Below, one piece after another: positions 33,680-45,657 of a DNA stretch of 64,000 nucleotides. The notes below the pieces were generated by a model. That model did not search any database. It saw only the letters and a program-made list of their open reading frames with translations, and had not been told where the DNA came from. A program made the translations under genes and the position numbers. The DNA comes from Semisulcospira habei (lineage: Eukaryota; Mollusca; Gastropoda; Semisulcospiridae). Where the stretch lies: NCBI GenBank assembly GCA_036245525.1, contig BTPG01000004.1, forward strand, positions 44,618,924-44,682,923, read 5' to 3'. The first letter of the stretch is position 1. Each line of letters starts with the position of its first letter.

Positions 33680-35575
33680 GCAAAATGCAGTAAGTTTAAA
33701 AACTCGGTTCCTGATAAATGAAGTTATCAACGAGGGGTACGACCATGGGTCTTTGTCAGTCACACAAAGACATGAACTGATAACCCTTATACCTAAAGGG
33801 GACAAACCTAAACAATATTTAAGAAATTGGCGTCCAATATCTCTGCTTAATGTCAGTTAGAAAATTGCATCTGCATGTATCGCCAGTATAATAAAATAGG
33901 TTCTCCCTTGTATAATTCACGAAGGCCAGAGTGGTTTCATTTCAGGTAGATCAATCTCTGACAATATTAGACTTTTGTATGATGTGCTTCATTATACAGA
34001 GACATTTAAAAAACCTGGATTTTTGTTGCTAATCGATTTTGAAAAAGCATTTGACTCTGTCTCTCATTCATTTATTCATAAAGCTTTGAAAATGTTTAAA
34101 TTTGGCAGCGGTATCTCAAAATGGGTGGATACATTTTATAACAACTGTGAATCTTGTCTGACTGTGAATGGTTAAAGTGTCTGGTCGTTTCTTTGTTGAG
34201 CGAGGTTGTAGTCAAGGGGATCCCTTCTCACCTTATATCTTCCTAGTATGTGTTGAGTTGTTGGCCATAAAGTTGAGGAATAATAAAAACATTTCAGGTA
34301 TAAAATGCAAAGAACAGGAATTCTTAGTATCATTGTTTGCTGGTGATATGTCATTGTTTTTAGATGGGTCTCCCAAAAATCATTTGATTGTGTCATCTTA
34401 GAGCTAGAACATTTTGCAGTTATTTCTGGGCTAAAAATTAATTTTGAAAAGACTGTTGCTGTATGGATTGGAATCAACAGGTTTTGCCTTACACGCTATG
34501 CCCCACAACTCAGCATCTCTTGGAATCCAGGTACCTTCACAGTGCTGGGAGTCACTTTTTCTATAGATGTGTCTGATATCATACTCCTGAATTATAAACC
34601 AAAACTTGCAACAATGTTCTACAGATCTGTCTGATATCATACTCCTGAATTATAAACCAAAACTTGCAACAATGTTCTACAGAACTGTCTGATATCATAC
34701 TCCTGAATTATAAACCAAAACTTGCAACAATGTTCTACAGATCTGTCTGATATCATACTCCTGAATTATAAACCAAAACTTGCAACAATGTTCTACAGAT
34801 CTGTCTGATATCATACTCCTGAATTATAAACCAAAACTTGCAACAATGTTCTACAGATCTGTCTGATATCATACTCCTGAATTATAAACCAAAACTTGCA
34901 ACAATTAAAACAAATTGTAAAACAGTGGAAACTGCGAGATTTAACACCTGTCAGAAAAAATGGTGGCTTTCAAGTCCTTAAATCTTTCAATTTTTACACA
35001 TCTCTTTATCTCCTTGCCTTCCCCAGGGAGTGTAATTATTAAAGAAATTAACACGGTGATGTTTAACTTCATCTGGGGAGGGAGGAGAGATGAAGTGAAA
35101 AGAACTACATTTTCAAGACAGTATGAAGCGGGAGGGTTCAAATTAATGGATATTGAAGCATTTTACAAAGCACTAAGGTCACCTGCTTTCGGAGAGTGTT
35201 GTCTTCGGGCACAAACTGGAACCTTTTACTCGCATCTCTTTATGATAGTATTAAACAGTGTGCAGTTTTTGTTGCCTAGTTTCTAGAAAGTTTGAGATTA
35301 AAAAAAACTTTCCGGAAAGTAGTGGCTATGATTTTTAAAGAATATAATAATCTTTTTGCCCCCCCCCCCCCCCCCCCCCAGGTGTCGATGCTTTCAAAAG
35401 CGAACCATTATTTTTCAATCCACAGCTGTTGAAAAAAAATTCATTGAAGTGTATGTGTGTACATGTTGTATTTGTACGGTATGCACTTATTATGTTTTCT
35501 TGTTACTATTTTGAAGGGGGAAAAAAGCTTCAATAAAAATTATTTAAAAAAATTATTTTTAAAAAAAACGTGGAA
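33680..35575 (+). pseudogene. L1/Tx1-like LINE, 5'-truncated, broken
   Basis: Reverse transcriptase blocks follow in order. LITLIPKGDKPKQYLRNWRP and ISLLNV lie at 33778-33855. LIDFEKAFDSVSHSF is at 34028-34070, with the first catalytic Asp. CSQGDPFSPYIFLV is at 34206-34247. SLFAGDMSLFLDG at 34330-34368 is the FADD box with its first Asp changed to Gly. The thumb region ILLNYKPKLAT (34580 onward) is disrupted by a 58-bp tandem array. The C-terminal part NTVMFNFIWGGRRDEVKRTT and GGFKLMDIEAFYKAL follows at 35050-35170. A polyadenylation-like AATAAA at 35532 precedes an A-rich tail. The endonuclease is missing. Stops, shifts and the altered catalytic box make it inactive. The start joins sequence resembling 36.73 kb. 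Confidence 0.9.
34570..34905 (+). repeat. 58-bp tandem repeat, 5.8 units, inside the LINE
   Basis: Units start TGTCTGATATCATACTCCTG at 34570, 34628, 34686, 34744, 34802 and 34860. They are almost identical. The unit length is not a multiple of three, so the array destroys the frame. Confidence 0.97.
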
Positions 35576-36724
35576 AGGTGACACAGAGATGATTTAATAA
35601 ATCAGTCAGTCAAGTGACCAAATGAATGAGATATGTTTTATGATGAACAGCTAGTTAAAAGGGAGGGGGGGAGGCACATACTTTATAATGAACACATACT
35701 ATTTTTTTCAGTGTTTCCATCACCCACAAATAACACCATTGGGCTCGACGAGTTCTCATGTTTTATTTGAGTGATTTACAAAATGCATGATGTACTTGCT
35801 GCTGTTATCTTATTTTCTTACTGGCTTTGACATTTTGCTGGAAGATTTACAGTCCCATACTTTAAGCCTGTCCCGCCTAACCCACTGACATGGAGGTTGG
35901 CTGTATCATTGATATGTGTGTGTAGGTAGCGTTTTGTTGAGGTGGCAGTTGTGGCCTCACCTAAAGTTGAGCATGTGGCCACCAATACTATTTACAGATC
36001 TGATGGCTGCATGTACAGGCTAGTTCACGGTATCACTGACCAATGTGTGTTGGGCAGCCTGTTGTTTGAAGTGATCAGTGGTGGCATCATCCATGATGTC
36101 TGTGTGCATTTGGCCAGTGGTACTGTTTACAAAGGTGCTGTTTACAAAACTAGTGGCTGCGTATGCATATTAGTTCTGTTATTGTTATAAGGCGTGGCCT
36201 TATCTCTAAGTTTTGGTGTCCTTGTACATGAGGCCAACAGTGCTTTTCACAAACTGAACTGATGGCTGCATGTGCAGTGTGATTAACTGTACACATGAGA
36301 TTTGTAGGTGGGCAGCTAATAAAATACAGGCAGTCAATACAAGCCATTTTCTTAACCTCAAGTCTCTATATAGGTTTTACAGTCCACTAATGCCCATCAG
36401 TATACAATTGTACATGTCTTTTGTGGGTGTTCTGTGGTTTTGTGTGTGTATGTGGGGTGGGAGTTGAAAGAGGGGTGGTATGGTACCTACATGTATGTGT
36501 ATGTTCTCATGTTGTATGCTGATGTGTATGTACAAACCCTACATTACAATCAAACATAAATAAATAATTTTAAAAAATAGTTACTTGGGTTTAACGCCTA
36601 GCAGGCGACTAATGCCATCTCACGGCGGTTAAATAAATAAGATAAAGTAAGTCAAAGATACCTGGGACATATGAATGCTAAATAAAGGATAGATTATGAA
36701 AGAAAAAAGTTTTTTTGTGTGTTT
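35576..36724. other. Unassigned, possibly LINE untranslated sequence
   Basis: GT-rich sequence of moderate complexity ends with ACATAAATAAATAATTTTAA near 36560, like a retroposon tail. No domain is recognised in its open frames. A C tract lies just before, at about 35359-35380. Confidence 0.4.
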
Positions 36725-37030
36725 TGTTTTGTGCAGCGGCAAGTTTTTAAAACTCGGTCTCTGATAAATTACATCTTATAACTCCCTCTCTGGGATGGTC
36801 CCCACCTGAAAAATGTCTACGCAACGCCTACGAATGTCCTCTTCGGAGATTTCTTAAATATTGTACTTTTATGTTTTGTGCAGAAGGGCAAGTAGCGGCA
36901 CGTTTGAAAATCGGTCTTTAAAAAATTGCATTTTTTAAAACTCTCTCGCTGCGACGGTGCCCATCTGGGACACGGCTGCACCAGGCTTCTTTTGCTAATG
37001 TCCTCTTCGGGGACCTGAACTTCCTATTTT
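36725..37030 (+). repeat. Two about 150-bp tandem units
   Basis: GTTTTGTGCAG starts units at about 36728 and 36873. Both contain AATGTCCTCTTCGG. A related piece occurs at 33665-33712, before the LINE. Confidence 0.65.
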
Positions 37031-37209
37031 TTATACATACGGACGTCTGTTGCAGGGAAATACAAAACAGCGTGCAGGGATGGCTTAAACAGCTTCTGTT
37101 GTGTGTATAGAAAGCAGTTGCGTTTATTTCGGCATGTACCATGTAGTCCTGGCCATTTTCCTTGACGGTATTTTTTTATTTCGCGCGCAAAGAAGCAGAG
37201 TCTGGCTCT

Positions 37210-37960
37210 TCACAAAAATGGACTCACTGTCTTTTGCCTGCCATAGGTAAGTCCATTTTTTGTGAAAAGCGAGATTTCCATTGAAATACAGTGTATTTCT
37301 CGATTTTCACAAAAATGAATTTTCTGTCGGCGGCAGATAAATCAGAAAAGCGATATTTTCATTTTAATAATAATAATAATAATTACGGTATTTATAATGC
37401 GCTTATCTTATAATAATTATAACTCTAAGCGCGCACTCACAACTCGCACACGCATGCGCACGCTTTAGACAATGACTCACGTACCACAAATAGTGAAAAT
37501 ACATATATTTTCATTTTAATACAGTGAAAATCTCGATTTTCACAATAAAATGGATTTTCTGTCTGCGGCAGATTAGTCAGAAAAGCAAGATTTCATTGTA
37601 ATAGAGTGTAAATCTCGATTTTTTTTACAAAAATGGATTTTGTGTCTGCGGCAGATAAGTTAGAAAAACGAGATTTTCATTTAAATACAGCGAAAATCTC
37701 GATTCTTACAAAACATAATTTTCTGTCTGCGTGAGATAAGTCAGAAAAGCGAGATTTTCATTGCAATACAGTAAAAATCTCGATTTTCACAAACAAGGAA
37801 ATTTTTTTTTTTTTTTTTTTTTTTTTGTGTCTGTGGCAGATAAGTCGGAAAAGCGAGATTCCCATTGTAATACAGTGAAAATCTCGATTTTCATCAAAAA
37901 TATGGATTTACTGTCTGCGACAGATGAGTCAGAAAAGCGAGATTCTCATTGTATAACTAT
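37210..37960 (+). repeat. Minisatellite of about 85-100 bp units with internal dyads
   Basis: About seven units share GATAAGTCAGAAAAGCGAGA, then TTCATT, then AATACAGTGAAAATCTCGAT and TTTTCTGTCTGCGGCAG. GAGATTTTCATT and its complement pair within each unit. Single diverged units lie at 52.2 and 60.0 kb. A T tract is at 37802-37826. Confidence 0.85.
37366..37502 (-). mobile_element. Retroposon tail inserted in the minisatellite
   Basis: It matches 1104-1240 in reverse. ATATTTTCATTTTAAT at about 37353 and 37506 is a 16-bp target duplication. The (ATT)n tail comes first on the + strand. Confidence 0.85.
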
Positions 37961-38029
37961 GACAATATGGCTTTGTTCAATAATGGACATACTGACTTTT
38001 TGCCATATAACGGCAACAATGTGTGTTGG

Positions 38030-38080
38030 TTTGTGATTTTGAACTTGCGACTCACGGTCAGAAGGTCCAAAATCACAGAA
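38030..38080. repeat. Family F hairpin
   Basis: GGTTTGTGATTTTGAACTTG pairs with AGGTCCAAAATCACAGAAG. Related hairpins lie near 42.05, 49.74 and 63.68 kb. Confidence 0.6.
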
Positions 38081-38180
38081 GAGAACACATACACGTGTAG
38101 TTTCAGTATGATTTATTTGGTTTGTCAGAGACCGCAATCAGGTAGTACGAGGTTTCACGATGGGTTACGAGGTTTTAAAA

Positions 38181-38335
<155 letters not shown>

Positions 38336-38775
38336 GAACCCACCAACCCCACCCCCCTCCATACACACACACACACGCACACACATTCACATTATGAAAA
38401 TGCAGACAAGACAAAGAAACGAACAAAAGACAGAAAACAAATAAACATGTACGCATGCAAGCACGCCCACACTGACGGAAACAGACCACCAACAAGTAAT
38501 GAAAGCAATCAGTCTTACGTTGGGAGGGTAGGCGCGTTCCTGTGACAACGACATCCACATTTTCACCCAGAATTCTCCTTTCTTGTTGCAGCTGAATGGA
38601 AAATGATTCTTCTGGCTACAAGTGCAGAAAAAAATAGGCCGATTGCCCTCAGATGCGAGGCATTCGCGGCTGAACATTACATGTCCGATGTTTTCGAGGA
38701 TGAACTTGTGGAAAAGGCCACACACACACACAAAGTTTTCTGATGAAATGACTCCTTATCTTCAGGTTTTTAAGG

Positions 38776-39170
38776 AAATTACTTACTTACTTACTTACTT
38801 ACGCCTGTCACCCCTCCCCGGGTATAGGCCGTCGACGAGAGACCTCCAGCGACTCCTGTCCTGTGCTTCTCCTTCGATTTTACTCCAGGTGGTTCCCAGT
38901 CTCCCGATGTCTGCTTGGAGGTCTCGACGCCTCTTTTTCGTGGGCGTTTTTGTAGCTATTTCCTTTTTTGCAGGGTGGGGAAGCTACCCCCACGCCCAAC
39001 CCCCTTACTAGGAGGACCAGGGGTTTTCTGTCGGGGTCACCTTCCCTTAGACCATGTTGGTTCACGGCACCTTATTTCATTCGGTGCACCCCTCTCGCGA
39101 GGGACCCCCCCCCCCCCCTATCCACCACCCAGGGGACGCGCCTCAACGTCATATGGTCCCAGCGCGAGGT
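38776..39170 (-). mobile_element. 5'-truncated LINE 3' end
   Basis: Minus-strand frames give RRDLQADIGRLGTTW, KIEGEAQDRSRWRSLVDGL and YPGRGDRR, typical of the last residues of a LINE polyprotein, then a (GTAA)n tail. TTAAGGAAATT flanks both sides. The upstream part is frame-broken and holds a G tract. Confidence 0.8.
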
Positions 39171-39179
39171 TTAAGGAAA

Positions 39180-39637
39180 TTGAATGCAGTTTAAAATGGT
39201 GTTATCCACTTTTTAGTGTGTATGGCCAAACATGAGATGTGTACTAAAACAACGCAGCACACAGAGAAATGTCCGTCTTGCGATTTTTGATATTGGGGGT
39301 AGGTAGCTTTTACCGGGTCATAGCGTAAAGACAATGGACAAAAATGGAGTTGAGATTGTCGTAAAGAGGACTAAAACTACTTCACTCTGACGAAAACAAA
39401 TTTTCAAAATGTTAAGCTATTTTGCAAAATATCGACCGGCAAAACTTTGTCTTGTTTTTTCTTTTTCTTTTTTTTTTTATTTTATTTATTTATTTTTTTT
39501 TAATGGCACGCAATGTATAAGTAGGCCCTGTATTGGAGCAATTGACGTCGCTACACGAATCGCACGCACGCCTGACATCACATCTTTTTCATGACATGCT
39601 ATTATTTTCTCATCTGCTTTATTGTTGAATGGAAAAA

Positions 39638-39640
<3 letters not shown>
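39180..39640. other. No gene seen
   Basis: Unassigned, with a T-rich tract at 39460-39500. Confidence 0.5.
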
Positions 39641-39641
<1 letters not shown>

Positions 39642-39699
<58 letters not shown>

Positions 39700-39727
39700 G
39701 GAGAGAGAGAGACGGAGAGAGAGAGAG

Positions 39728-39765
<38 letters not shown>

Positions 39766-40062
39766 GGAGAGAGAGAGAGAGAGATGGGGGGGGGGTGGCG
39801 GGGGAGGGAGAGAGGCTGACAGACAGACACAGACAGAGACAGACAGAAGACAGGCAGAGTGACAGACATAAGACAGATAGACTGACACAGCCAGGCAGAA
39901 AGACAGACAGAAGGCAGATAGACAGACACAGACAGACAGAGAGAGAGGGGGGACAGACATACACGACAGGCAGATAGACACACAGACAGATAGGGAGACG
40001 GAGAGAGAGAGAGAGACACACACACACACATATACACAGAGAGAGTTAACCGAATGTGAACC

Positions 40063-40128
<66 letters not shown>
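39642..40128. repeat. (GA)n, GACA-rich and (CT)n microsatellites
   Basis: GA/GACGGA at 39642-39785, GACA-rich at 39820-40000, CT at 40064-40128. The opposing GA and CT blocks can pair over about 400 bp. Confidence 0.95.
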
Positions 40129-40129
<1 letters not shown>

Positions 40130-40319
40130 ATCGAAACACCCACCCACCCACCCCAACCCCCACCCCTTGCCCCTCTCACTATGACAATCACAAACTCATT
40201 TTGATGGGTATTTGTGGGGGTCGACATGTGTAGCCGAGCAAAATGTCCCCGCGCCGTTGATCGATATAAACCTATTATGGCCAGACAAACTGTCCACCCT
40301 TTCACTTTCTCAGCCAAAT

Positions 40320-40577
40320 AAATATCCACACAGAATCGTTTGCTAGACACTACACACGAGCAAGTAGCTTTAGACGGATCGACGTTCAGATGGTGAGCTG
40401 TTTTCAGACCCTACAGGTGATTGGCCACGCGTGTGAAATGCAAGAAAATAACCAAGAGAGAAGGACTCTCAACCCATTTAACCCCGACGCACTGCAGCAG
40501 GAGATGGATCGACCATGATAATTCAAGGGTAGTGCCATATTAGCTTGCCGCCGTAAGGCGCCAATCTAATCTGACAC
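40320..40577. repeat. Inverse duplicate of 5.5-5.7 kb, with family A2 copy
   Basis: CTAGACACTACACACGAGCA through CTGTTTTCAGACC matches 5500-5715 reversed. The A2 element starts TTAACCCCGACGCACTGCAG (40478) and breaks off after GACACTACTG. Confidence 0.78.
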
Positions 40578-40649
40578 TACTGCGTACTCGCTAGGTGACA
40601 CCTCCGAAATTTGGAAAAAAAATGCGACCTTGGGGTTTACTGGGCAATG

Positions 40650-40860
40650 AAAGACTTGGACAAAAAGGTGACTGCAAAGCTGCAAAGTGTGTAAAATGCA
40701 AAGAAAATCTCAAATAAACGAAGAAAGGCGCCATCAACAAAGAAAGCTAAGTGCATGGTCGTTTACTCTGCGTGTCCATTTTTGAAACTTTTAACAAATT
40801 GTGTTGCAATTCTCTTTTCTAGTCGTGTTTCTTGTCTTTGTTGGAATTTCTCTTCTGGCG
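40650..40860. repeat. Penelope-like repeat fragment
   Basis: GGACAAAAAGGTGACTGCAA opens it and AACAAATTGTGTTGCAATTC, CTTTTCTAGTCGTGTTTC closes it, the same inverted layout as 30479-30761. Confidence 0.62.
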
Positions 40861-41053
40861 CGCGCTTCGGTGGGGTTTTTTTTTTTGTTCTGTTTTGTTT
40901 TTTTGTTTTGTTTGTTTTTGTTATTTCGATGATGACCTAATCAGAGAGTACTCCTAACTTATCACGGTCCTGTTTCATCCACTATCGCAGTTCAGACCAA
41001 CAGGGAACGAGCTGAGGTGGTTGCATTATCTAAGCCGCGCAACCGTTGTTGCA

Positions 41054-41561
41054 TTAAGGCCCGCCACACGTGCCGGTTGTGCCCCGATTTTGAAGCCGAT
41101 TCGCCCGATCCGATTGCGATCGGATGACGTCAATTATCCAATCCGGTCCCAATCGGCTTGGAATCGGGTGTCTAGAACCTGCTCTATTTTTCCGATCCGA
41201 ATCGGCCCCGGTTGTAAGCTTCAACCAATCAGAGCGCGTCTCGCAAAGCATGTCGTTTCAGTTTGCAAATGGCGGAACACGCCTGTTGTGATCAGTACCA
41301 CCGCCGTTGCTGATGTTTCGCACGCCTCTTCCCGAATATGATGCAAAACTGCTGATAATGCAAGCACATCATCATCACTGTCAAACTAGCAGTCATTTTG
41401 CAGAACAGGTACGACTTTGATCTTCGGTTCAAACCGGTCGGCTAAACAAGTCGGGAAATGTGTGGCAGTGCACACGTTTTTTCGGTCCGGCCCGATCACC
41501 TACCGATTCGAAACTGATCGGGAATCGGCCTCAAAACCGGGCATGTGTAGCGGGGCCTTTA
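41054..41561. mobile_element. TTAA-flanked MITE (family I), copy 2 (508 bp)
   Basis: TTAAGGCCCGCCACACGTGC to CATGTGTAGCGGGGCCTTTA. Internal landmarks CCAATCAGAGCGCGTCTC and CTGATAATGCAAGCACATCA are shared with 9022-9493. Confidence 0.88.
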
Positions 41562-42045
41562 GCGAAGCCAAGTTGGCACTACTGGTCTCGAGTTATGACG
41601 TGTTGATCTAACTCTTTCAGTCAAGGCGCCCTGCATCAATAGCTGTGAAAGTCTCGTATATGGCTCCGGAAGCTGACGTCATCACGCTAGTCGTGGCGGC
41701 CATCTTGTGAGGATAGCGACTAAAGGCGCTCATAGGGAAATCGCTGTCAGGACAATGTCAGGAAAGTCCTGACGTGCTATAGGCAATAACAGCAAGTCTT
41801 GCCATCAGCGTAGGAAAACGCTAACCAGAATCTGTTTTTGTTTGTTTCCAAAGAGGAAGAAACATGAAGAAAAACGTGTTGAAACACTACTTAGCTACTA
41901 TCTTAAGATTATGGTATCCTCTTAAGATGGCGGCTGACGCGCCGACGTTCCTAGGCAACGCGGGGAATTTCCGAATTTGCCGGCTTTATGCTATTCAGAC
42001 TTATGCTATTCATGATGCACTTATTGAATTGCGTGTACCGCGCCG
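41562..42045. other. No gene seen
   Basis: Contains a short imperfect palindrome (GTCAGGACAATGTCAGGAAA, GTCCTGACGTG) at 41746-41777 and no exon-like signals. Confidence 0.5.
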
Positions 42046-42101
42046 GTCTGTGATTTTGGAGCTTACGTCTGAGGGCAATAAGGTCCAAAGTCACAGACCT
42101 T
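42046..42101. repeat. Family F hairpin
   Basis: GGTCTGTGATTTTGGAGCTT pairs with AAGGTCCAAAGTCACAGACC. Confidence 0.75.
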
Positions 42102-42227
42102 CACACCTGGACGCCGGAGCCTAAAGGGTTAATTCGTTTAAAGGATAAGCTTCTGGCTTGTTTTGCTCTAGACAGACTTATCCATTTCCTAATGTACTAG
42201 TGTTGTAAACTTATTTAAATCAACTCA

Positions 42228-42311
42228 CTAACCCTCTGGCTGTCGGTAGCGCTTTTTGTCGAGGTGATTCCTGCAAGGAATCACCTCGACAAAAAAACCG
42301 CTGCCGACAAA
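42228..42311. repeat. Family C palindrome
   Basis: CTAACCCTCTGGCTGTCGGT opens it; arms GTCGAGGTGATTCCTGCAAG and complement. The right outer end is degraded after CCGCTGCCGACA. Confidence 0.88.
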
Positions 42312-42830
42312 GACCGGAATCATCAGTATCGTGATACGATCGCCATGGACTAGAATCAGAGAATACCTTTCCGCTGTGATATGTACGATAAGTTCATTGT
42401 CAAATCATGCCCCACCGTGACTGAAAGCGGAAGACTGAACTACGGTATTACGTTCTCCCCAAAGACGGACCGAGATTGACGGCTGTTCCGCGCGGGGCGT
42501 GGCCGTTCTTCAGGTCACATTATACAGTCAAATTTGGCCAGTTCAGGCAGTGCAAGAACCGGTGTTTTTAAAAATAATTTTTGTCTTGTTTGAAAATTTG
42601 TAGTAGGGCTGAATGTTGGAATTTGCTGGAAATTTCTGGTTAGCTGAGAGGAGACATGTTTGGTGCTTTGATTCATATTATCCTGAGCTTATCCAGTGGA
42701 CAATTTTGGGCCTATGTTGTGTTGCCATTGACGTAGTGATTTGAGGGGCACGCTGATTTCAGCTGTGCTTGGGTGTGGGGTTGGTAAGGAACCAGTCTCA
42801 TAGCCAAGAAATGAGACTGGTGATGTGCTG

Positions 42831-42861
<31 letters not shown>

Positions 42862-43206
42862 GTTTTTTGTATTTTGTGCTTGGCAAATGTGCAGCTGGTG
42901 GGCGGTAGTATTTTTTAGGGAATTGAAAAATTAGGGGATGACTGGGACTGACTAAGGCTAAGAGACTGTACAGTACGGAAACGGCACTGCGATCCGTGAC
43001 CTTCACGCACAACGGTCAAAGGTCACATGATCGAAAACGAGGTTAAACTGGAGACGTTCTCTCGTCACTCTGGTACGGACCATCCGCTACGGCAAAGAAA
43101 TGAGTTTTAACGACTGTATGTAATATGCAGAATTTATTTCTTCTGGCCACTGTACAAAACAAGACAATACCGGACATGTCTAATGTATAGCTTAGTTCTT
43201 CATGGC
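42312..43206. other. No gene seen
   Basis: Unassigned. A T/TTTG tract is at 42836-42865. GACTGGTTCCTTACC-like inverted bits near 42790-42830 are too short to classify. Confidence 0.45.
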
Positions 43207-43326
43207 TACCCAGTGCGCAAAGGCCATCGGGCCGACGTCGGGCGCCGTTGGCCCGCGCACAGCCGTGCACCGGTCAACGCCGGGCGGCCAACGCCGTCGG
43301 CCCGATGGCCTTTTGCGCATTGGGTA
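43207..43326. repeat. Family D element, full length (120 bp)
   Basis: TACCCAGTGCGCAAAGGCCA to GGCCTTTTGCGCATTGGGTA, with inner GTTGGCCCGCGCACAGCCGT nested palindromes. Confidence 0.93.
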
Positions 43327-43369
43327 TGTACCTGGTGTGTGTATGTGTGTGTGTTTGTCAGTGTATGCC

Positions 43370-43370
43370 G

Positions 43371-43415
<45 letters not shown>

Positions 43416-43418
43416 TGC

Positions 43419-43451
<33 letters not shown>

Positions 43452-43455
43452 TGTG
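43370..43455. repeat. (GT)n and (GCGT)n microsatellite
   Basis: GT from 43370 passes into GCGT units to 43452. Confidence 0.95.
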
Positions 43456-44328
43456 AGTGATCAGTGAGTGTGTTGCAGGACTTTGTCTCGTTGCAATCTG
43501 TTCGCTGGTTTTTTCACCCACACATCAACACCCCGAGGGTCTTAGCAGCGGAAAGCCTGGTTAAAACATTCGAGACGCACCCGTATTATTGCCGCGTATC
43601 CGTACACGGCATGCCTGAAATGAGTTAAACCTGTATGTCTGTTTATCTCCTGCGCTCCACTCCCTAGTAAACATAGGCGTCAAGTCCCTGCGTAATTAGT
43701 TCTCTTTCATCAACAGAGTCTATCTTCAACGGAGGAGTAATTAAGTGAGAGAAATGCAAAGAGTAGGCAGTAACCTTTCACCGTCGCATTTAGCTCATTA
43801 ACCTCGGCCTGACTGCCCCCACTTAAGTTAAGGGGGTAGTACCCGTCAGCTTAAAAAGCACCGAATAGACTAATGTGTGGGGGGGGGGGGGGGATGATGG
43901 GTGGTACCATCACGGATTCTCGACGATAACTTTTGCGATTCACGGATCACGAATCCCCCAAAACAGCATTCTCGTTTTACGATGGAAAAGAACGATCACC
44001 GCTTTCATAACCCTTTTCATTGGCCGAAAAGTCTAACTACGGGAGATGGGAGGTGGGGGGGGGGGGGAGGAGTGCAGGCTTTTACAGCAGCATTGCGCAA
44101 CTGACCGTAAAATCAAACGACCGGGAGGAATGAGATTTATGACTAATTTTTACAGTCTGTCACGTTTCACAAAATAAGCAAGGCGTTTTCACGGATCACG
44201 AAAGTCTTCTTTTGGAGTTCACGTTTCACGACGACACAATTCTTTCACGGATCACGAAAATGAAAACAAAATTGCAATCGCGAATAACGAGAACCTAGAA
44301 AATGCCAATCACGAATCACGCGCCCCCT
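43456..44328 (+). other. No gene; dispersed CACGGATCACGAAA-like motif
   Basis: Variants of CACGGATCACGAA occur at about 43912, 43942, 44192, 44247 and 44310, irregularly spaced. G tracts lie at 43879-43893 and 44057-44068. Confidence 0.5.
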
Positions 44329-44505
44329 ATCCCAATGTGCAATAGGCCATCGGGCCGATGTCGGACGCCGTTGGCCCGCGCACGAACGTGCCGAATCGGG
44401 CCGATGTCGGACTCTGTTGGCCCGCGCACGAACGTGCGCGGGCTAACGGCGGCCGACGCCGGCCAATGTCGGCCCGATGGCCTTTTGCACTTTGCACATT
44501 ATGTA
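44329..44505. repeat. Family D element with internal duplication
   Basis: Outer CCCAATGTGCAATAGGCCAT and GGCCTTTTGCAC. The block GGCCCGCGCACGAACGTG is repeated inside. Confidence 0.85.
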
Positions 44506-44511
44506 GCCCCC

Positions 44512-45042
44512 TCTACTATTTAGTGAATGCTTTAGTCACGAGCCGTCTAGATTACTGCAATTCTCTGCTTTTGGGTCTTCCACTATCTGAGCAGATAGAC
44601 CGCTTTCAGCGAGTTCAATAATGCCACAATTGTGAGCGCAGGCGAAAACGAGACCACGTAACTCCAATACTGAAAGACCTTCACTGGCTTCCAATCCAAT
44701 CCCGTATAGTAAAGTTTAAGATAGCGACCCTTGCATACCGCCACTTTGATGCCTGTCCTCCGTCATACCTTTCCTCCAGTCTAAATACTTACCAGCCCTC
44801 TCGCTCACTGCGTTCATCGGGAGAGAAACTTCTCAAAGTCCCAAATATCCATCTCAAATCTGCCGGTCACAGAACGCTCTTTCAGATATACTGCTCCATT
44901 AATTTGGAATTCCTTACCGACTGAGCTCAGAAATGACTCCACCCTTACGCAGTTTAAAGCAAAGTTAAAAACTTACTTTTTCTCTCAGACTTTCGTGTAA
45001 TTTCTTCGGTATTTCTGTACACTCCCCCCCCCCCCCCCCCTG

Positions 45043-45131
<89 letters not shown>

Positions 45132-45222
45132 GCCTGCGCATTGAGTTATATTATAAATATGAGAAATGCGCCCTATAAATACCATGTATTACTATTATTA
45201 TTATTATTATTATTATTATTAA
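44512..45222 (+). pseudogene. CR1/L2-like LINE C-terminus and 3' tail
   Basis: ALVTSRLDYCNSLLLGLPLS and IDRFQRVQN (44527-44620) are the conserved thumb motif of this LINE type. After a shift LHWLPIQSRIVKFKIATLAY (44680 onward) and PPSYLSSSL follow, then after another shift the TAPLIWNSLP- and TQFKAKLKTYFF-type end. A C tract and (GT)n (45046-45126) lie before GCGCCCTATAAATACCATG and the (ATT)n tail. 5'-truncated and frame-broken. Confidence 0.85.
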
Positions 45223-45458
45223 GAAATTTGCCTGGGAAAACTGAACATAAGATGAACCCAAACCCCCCTTTCCCGCTGCTTATAAACAAGAGCGATATAA
45301 CTATATGATTAGGACATTCGTAATGGTGAAGTGGTGTTTTTTTGCCCGTCGGAAAATTGGAGGGTTGGGGTCATTTAGAGGTCAGTTTTCCCAGTTTTTT
45401 TTTCTAATTGATAGAGTGTTCGGCGCCCTATAAATCGACCATCTCCTGGAAATAAAGG

Positions 45459-45657
45459 TTAACTGATTCAGCCCGGTGCACGTATTTCCCAAATTTTGTA
45501 GGCGTCATCTAACGACTATGCACCTGTTGCAGGAGATGGATCGACCATGATAATTCAAGGGCAGTGCCAAATTAGCTTGGCGCTAATCTGGCACTACCCT
45601 TGAATTATCATGGTCGAGCCATCTCCTGGTGTAATGCCTTAGGGCTAAACGGGTTAC
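45459..45657. repeat. Family A2 hairpin element (199 bp)
   Basis: TTAACTGATTCAGCCCGGTG to GGGCTAAACGGGTTAC; core 45536-45622 with a shortened centre. Confidence 0.9.

Noticed and set aside
39486..40350. Long open frames on both strands (up to 243 residues)
   Set aside because: They are translations of GA/CT and GACA repeats.
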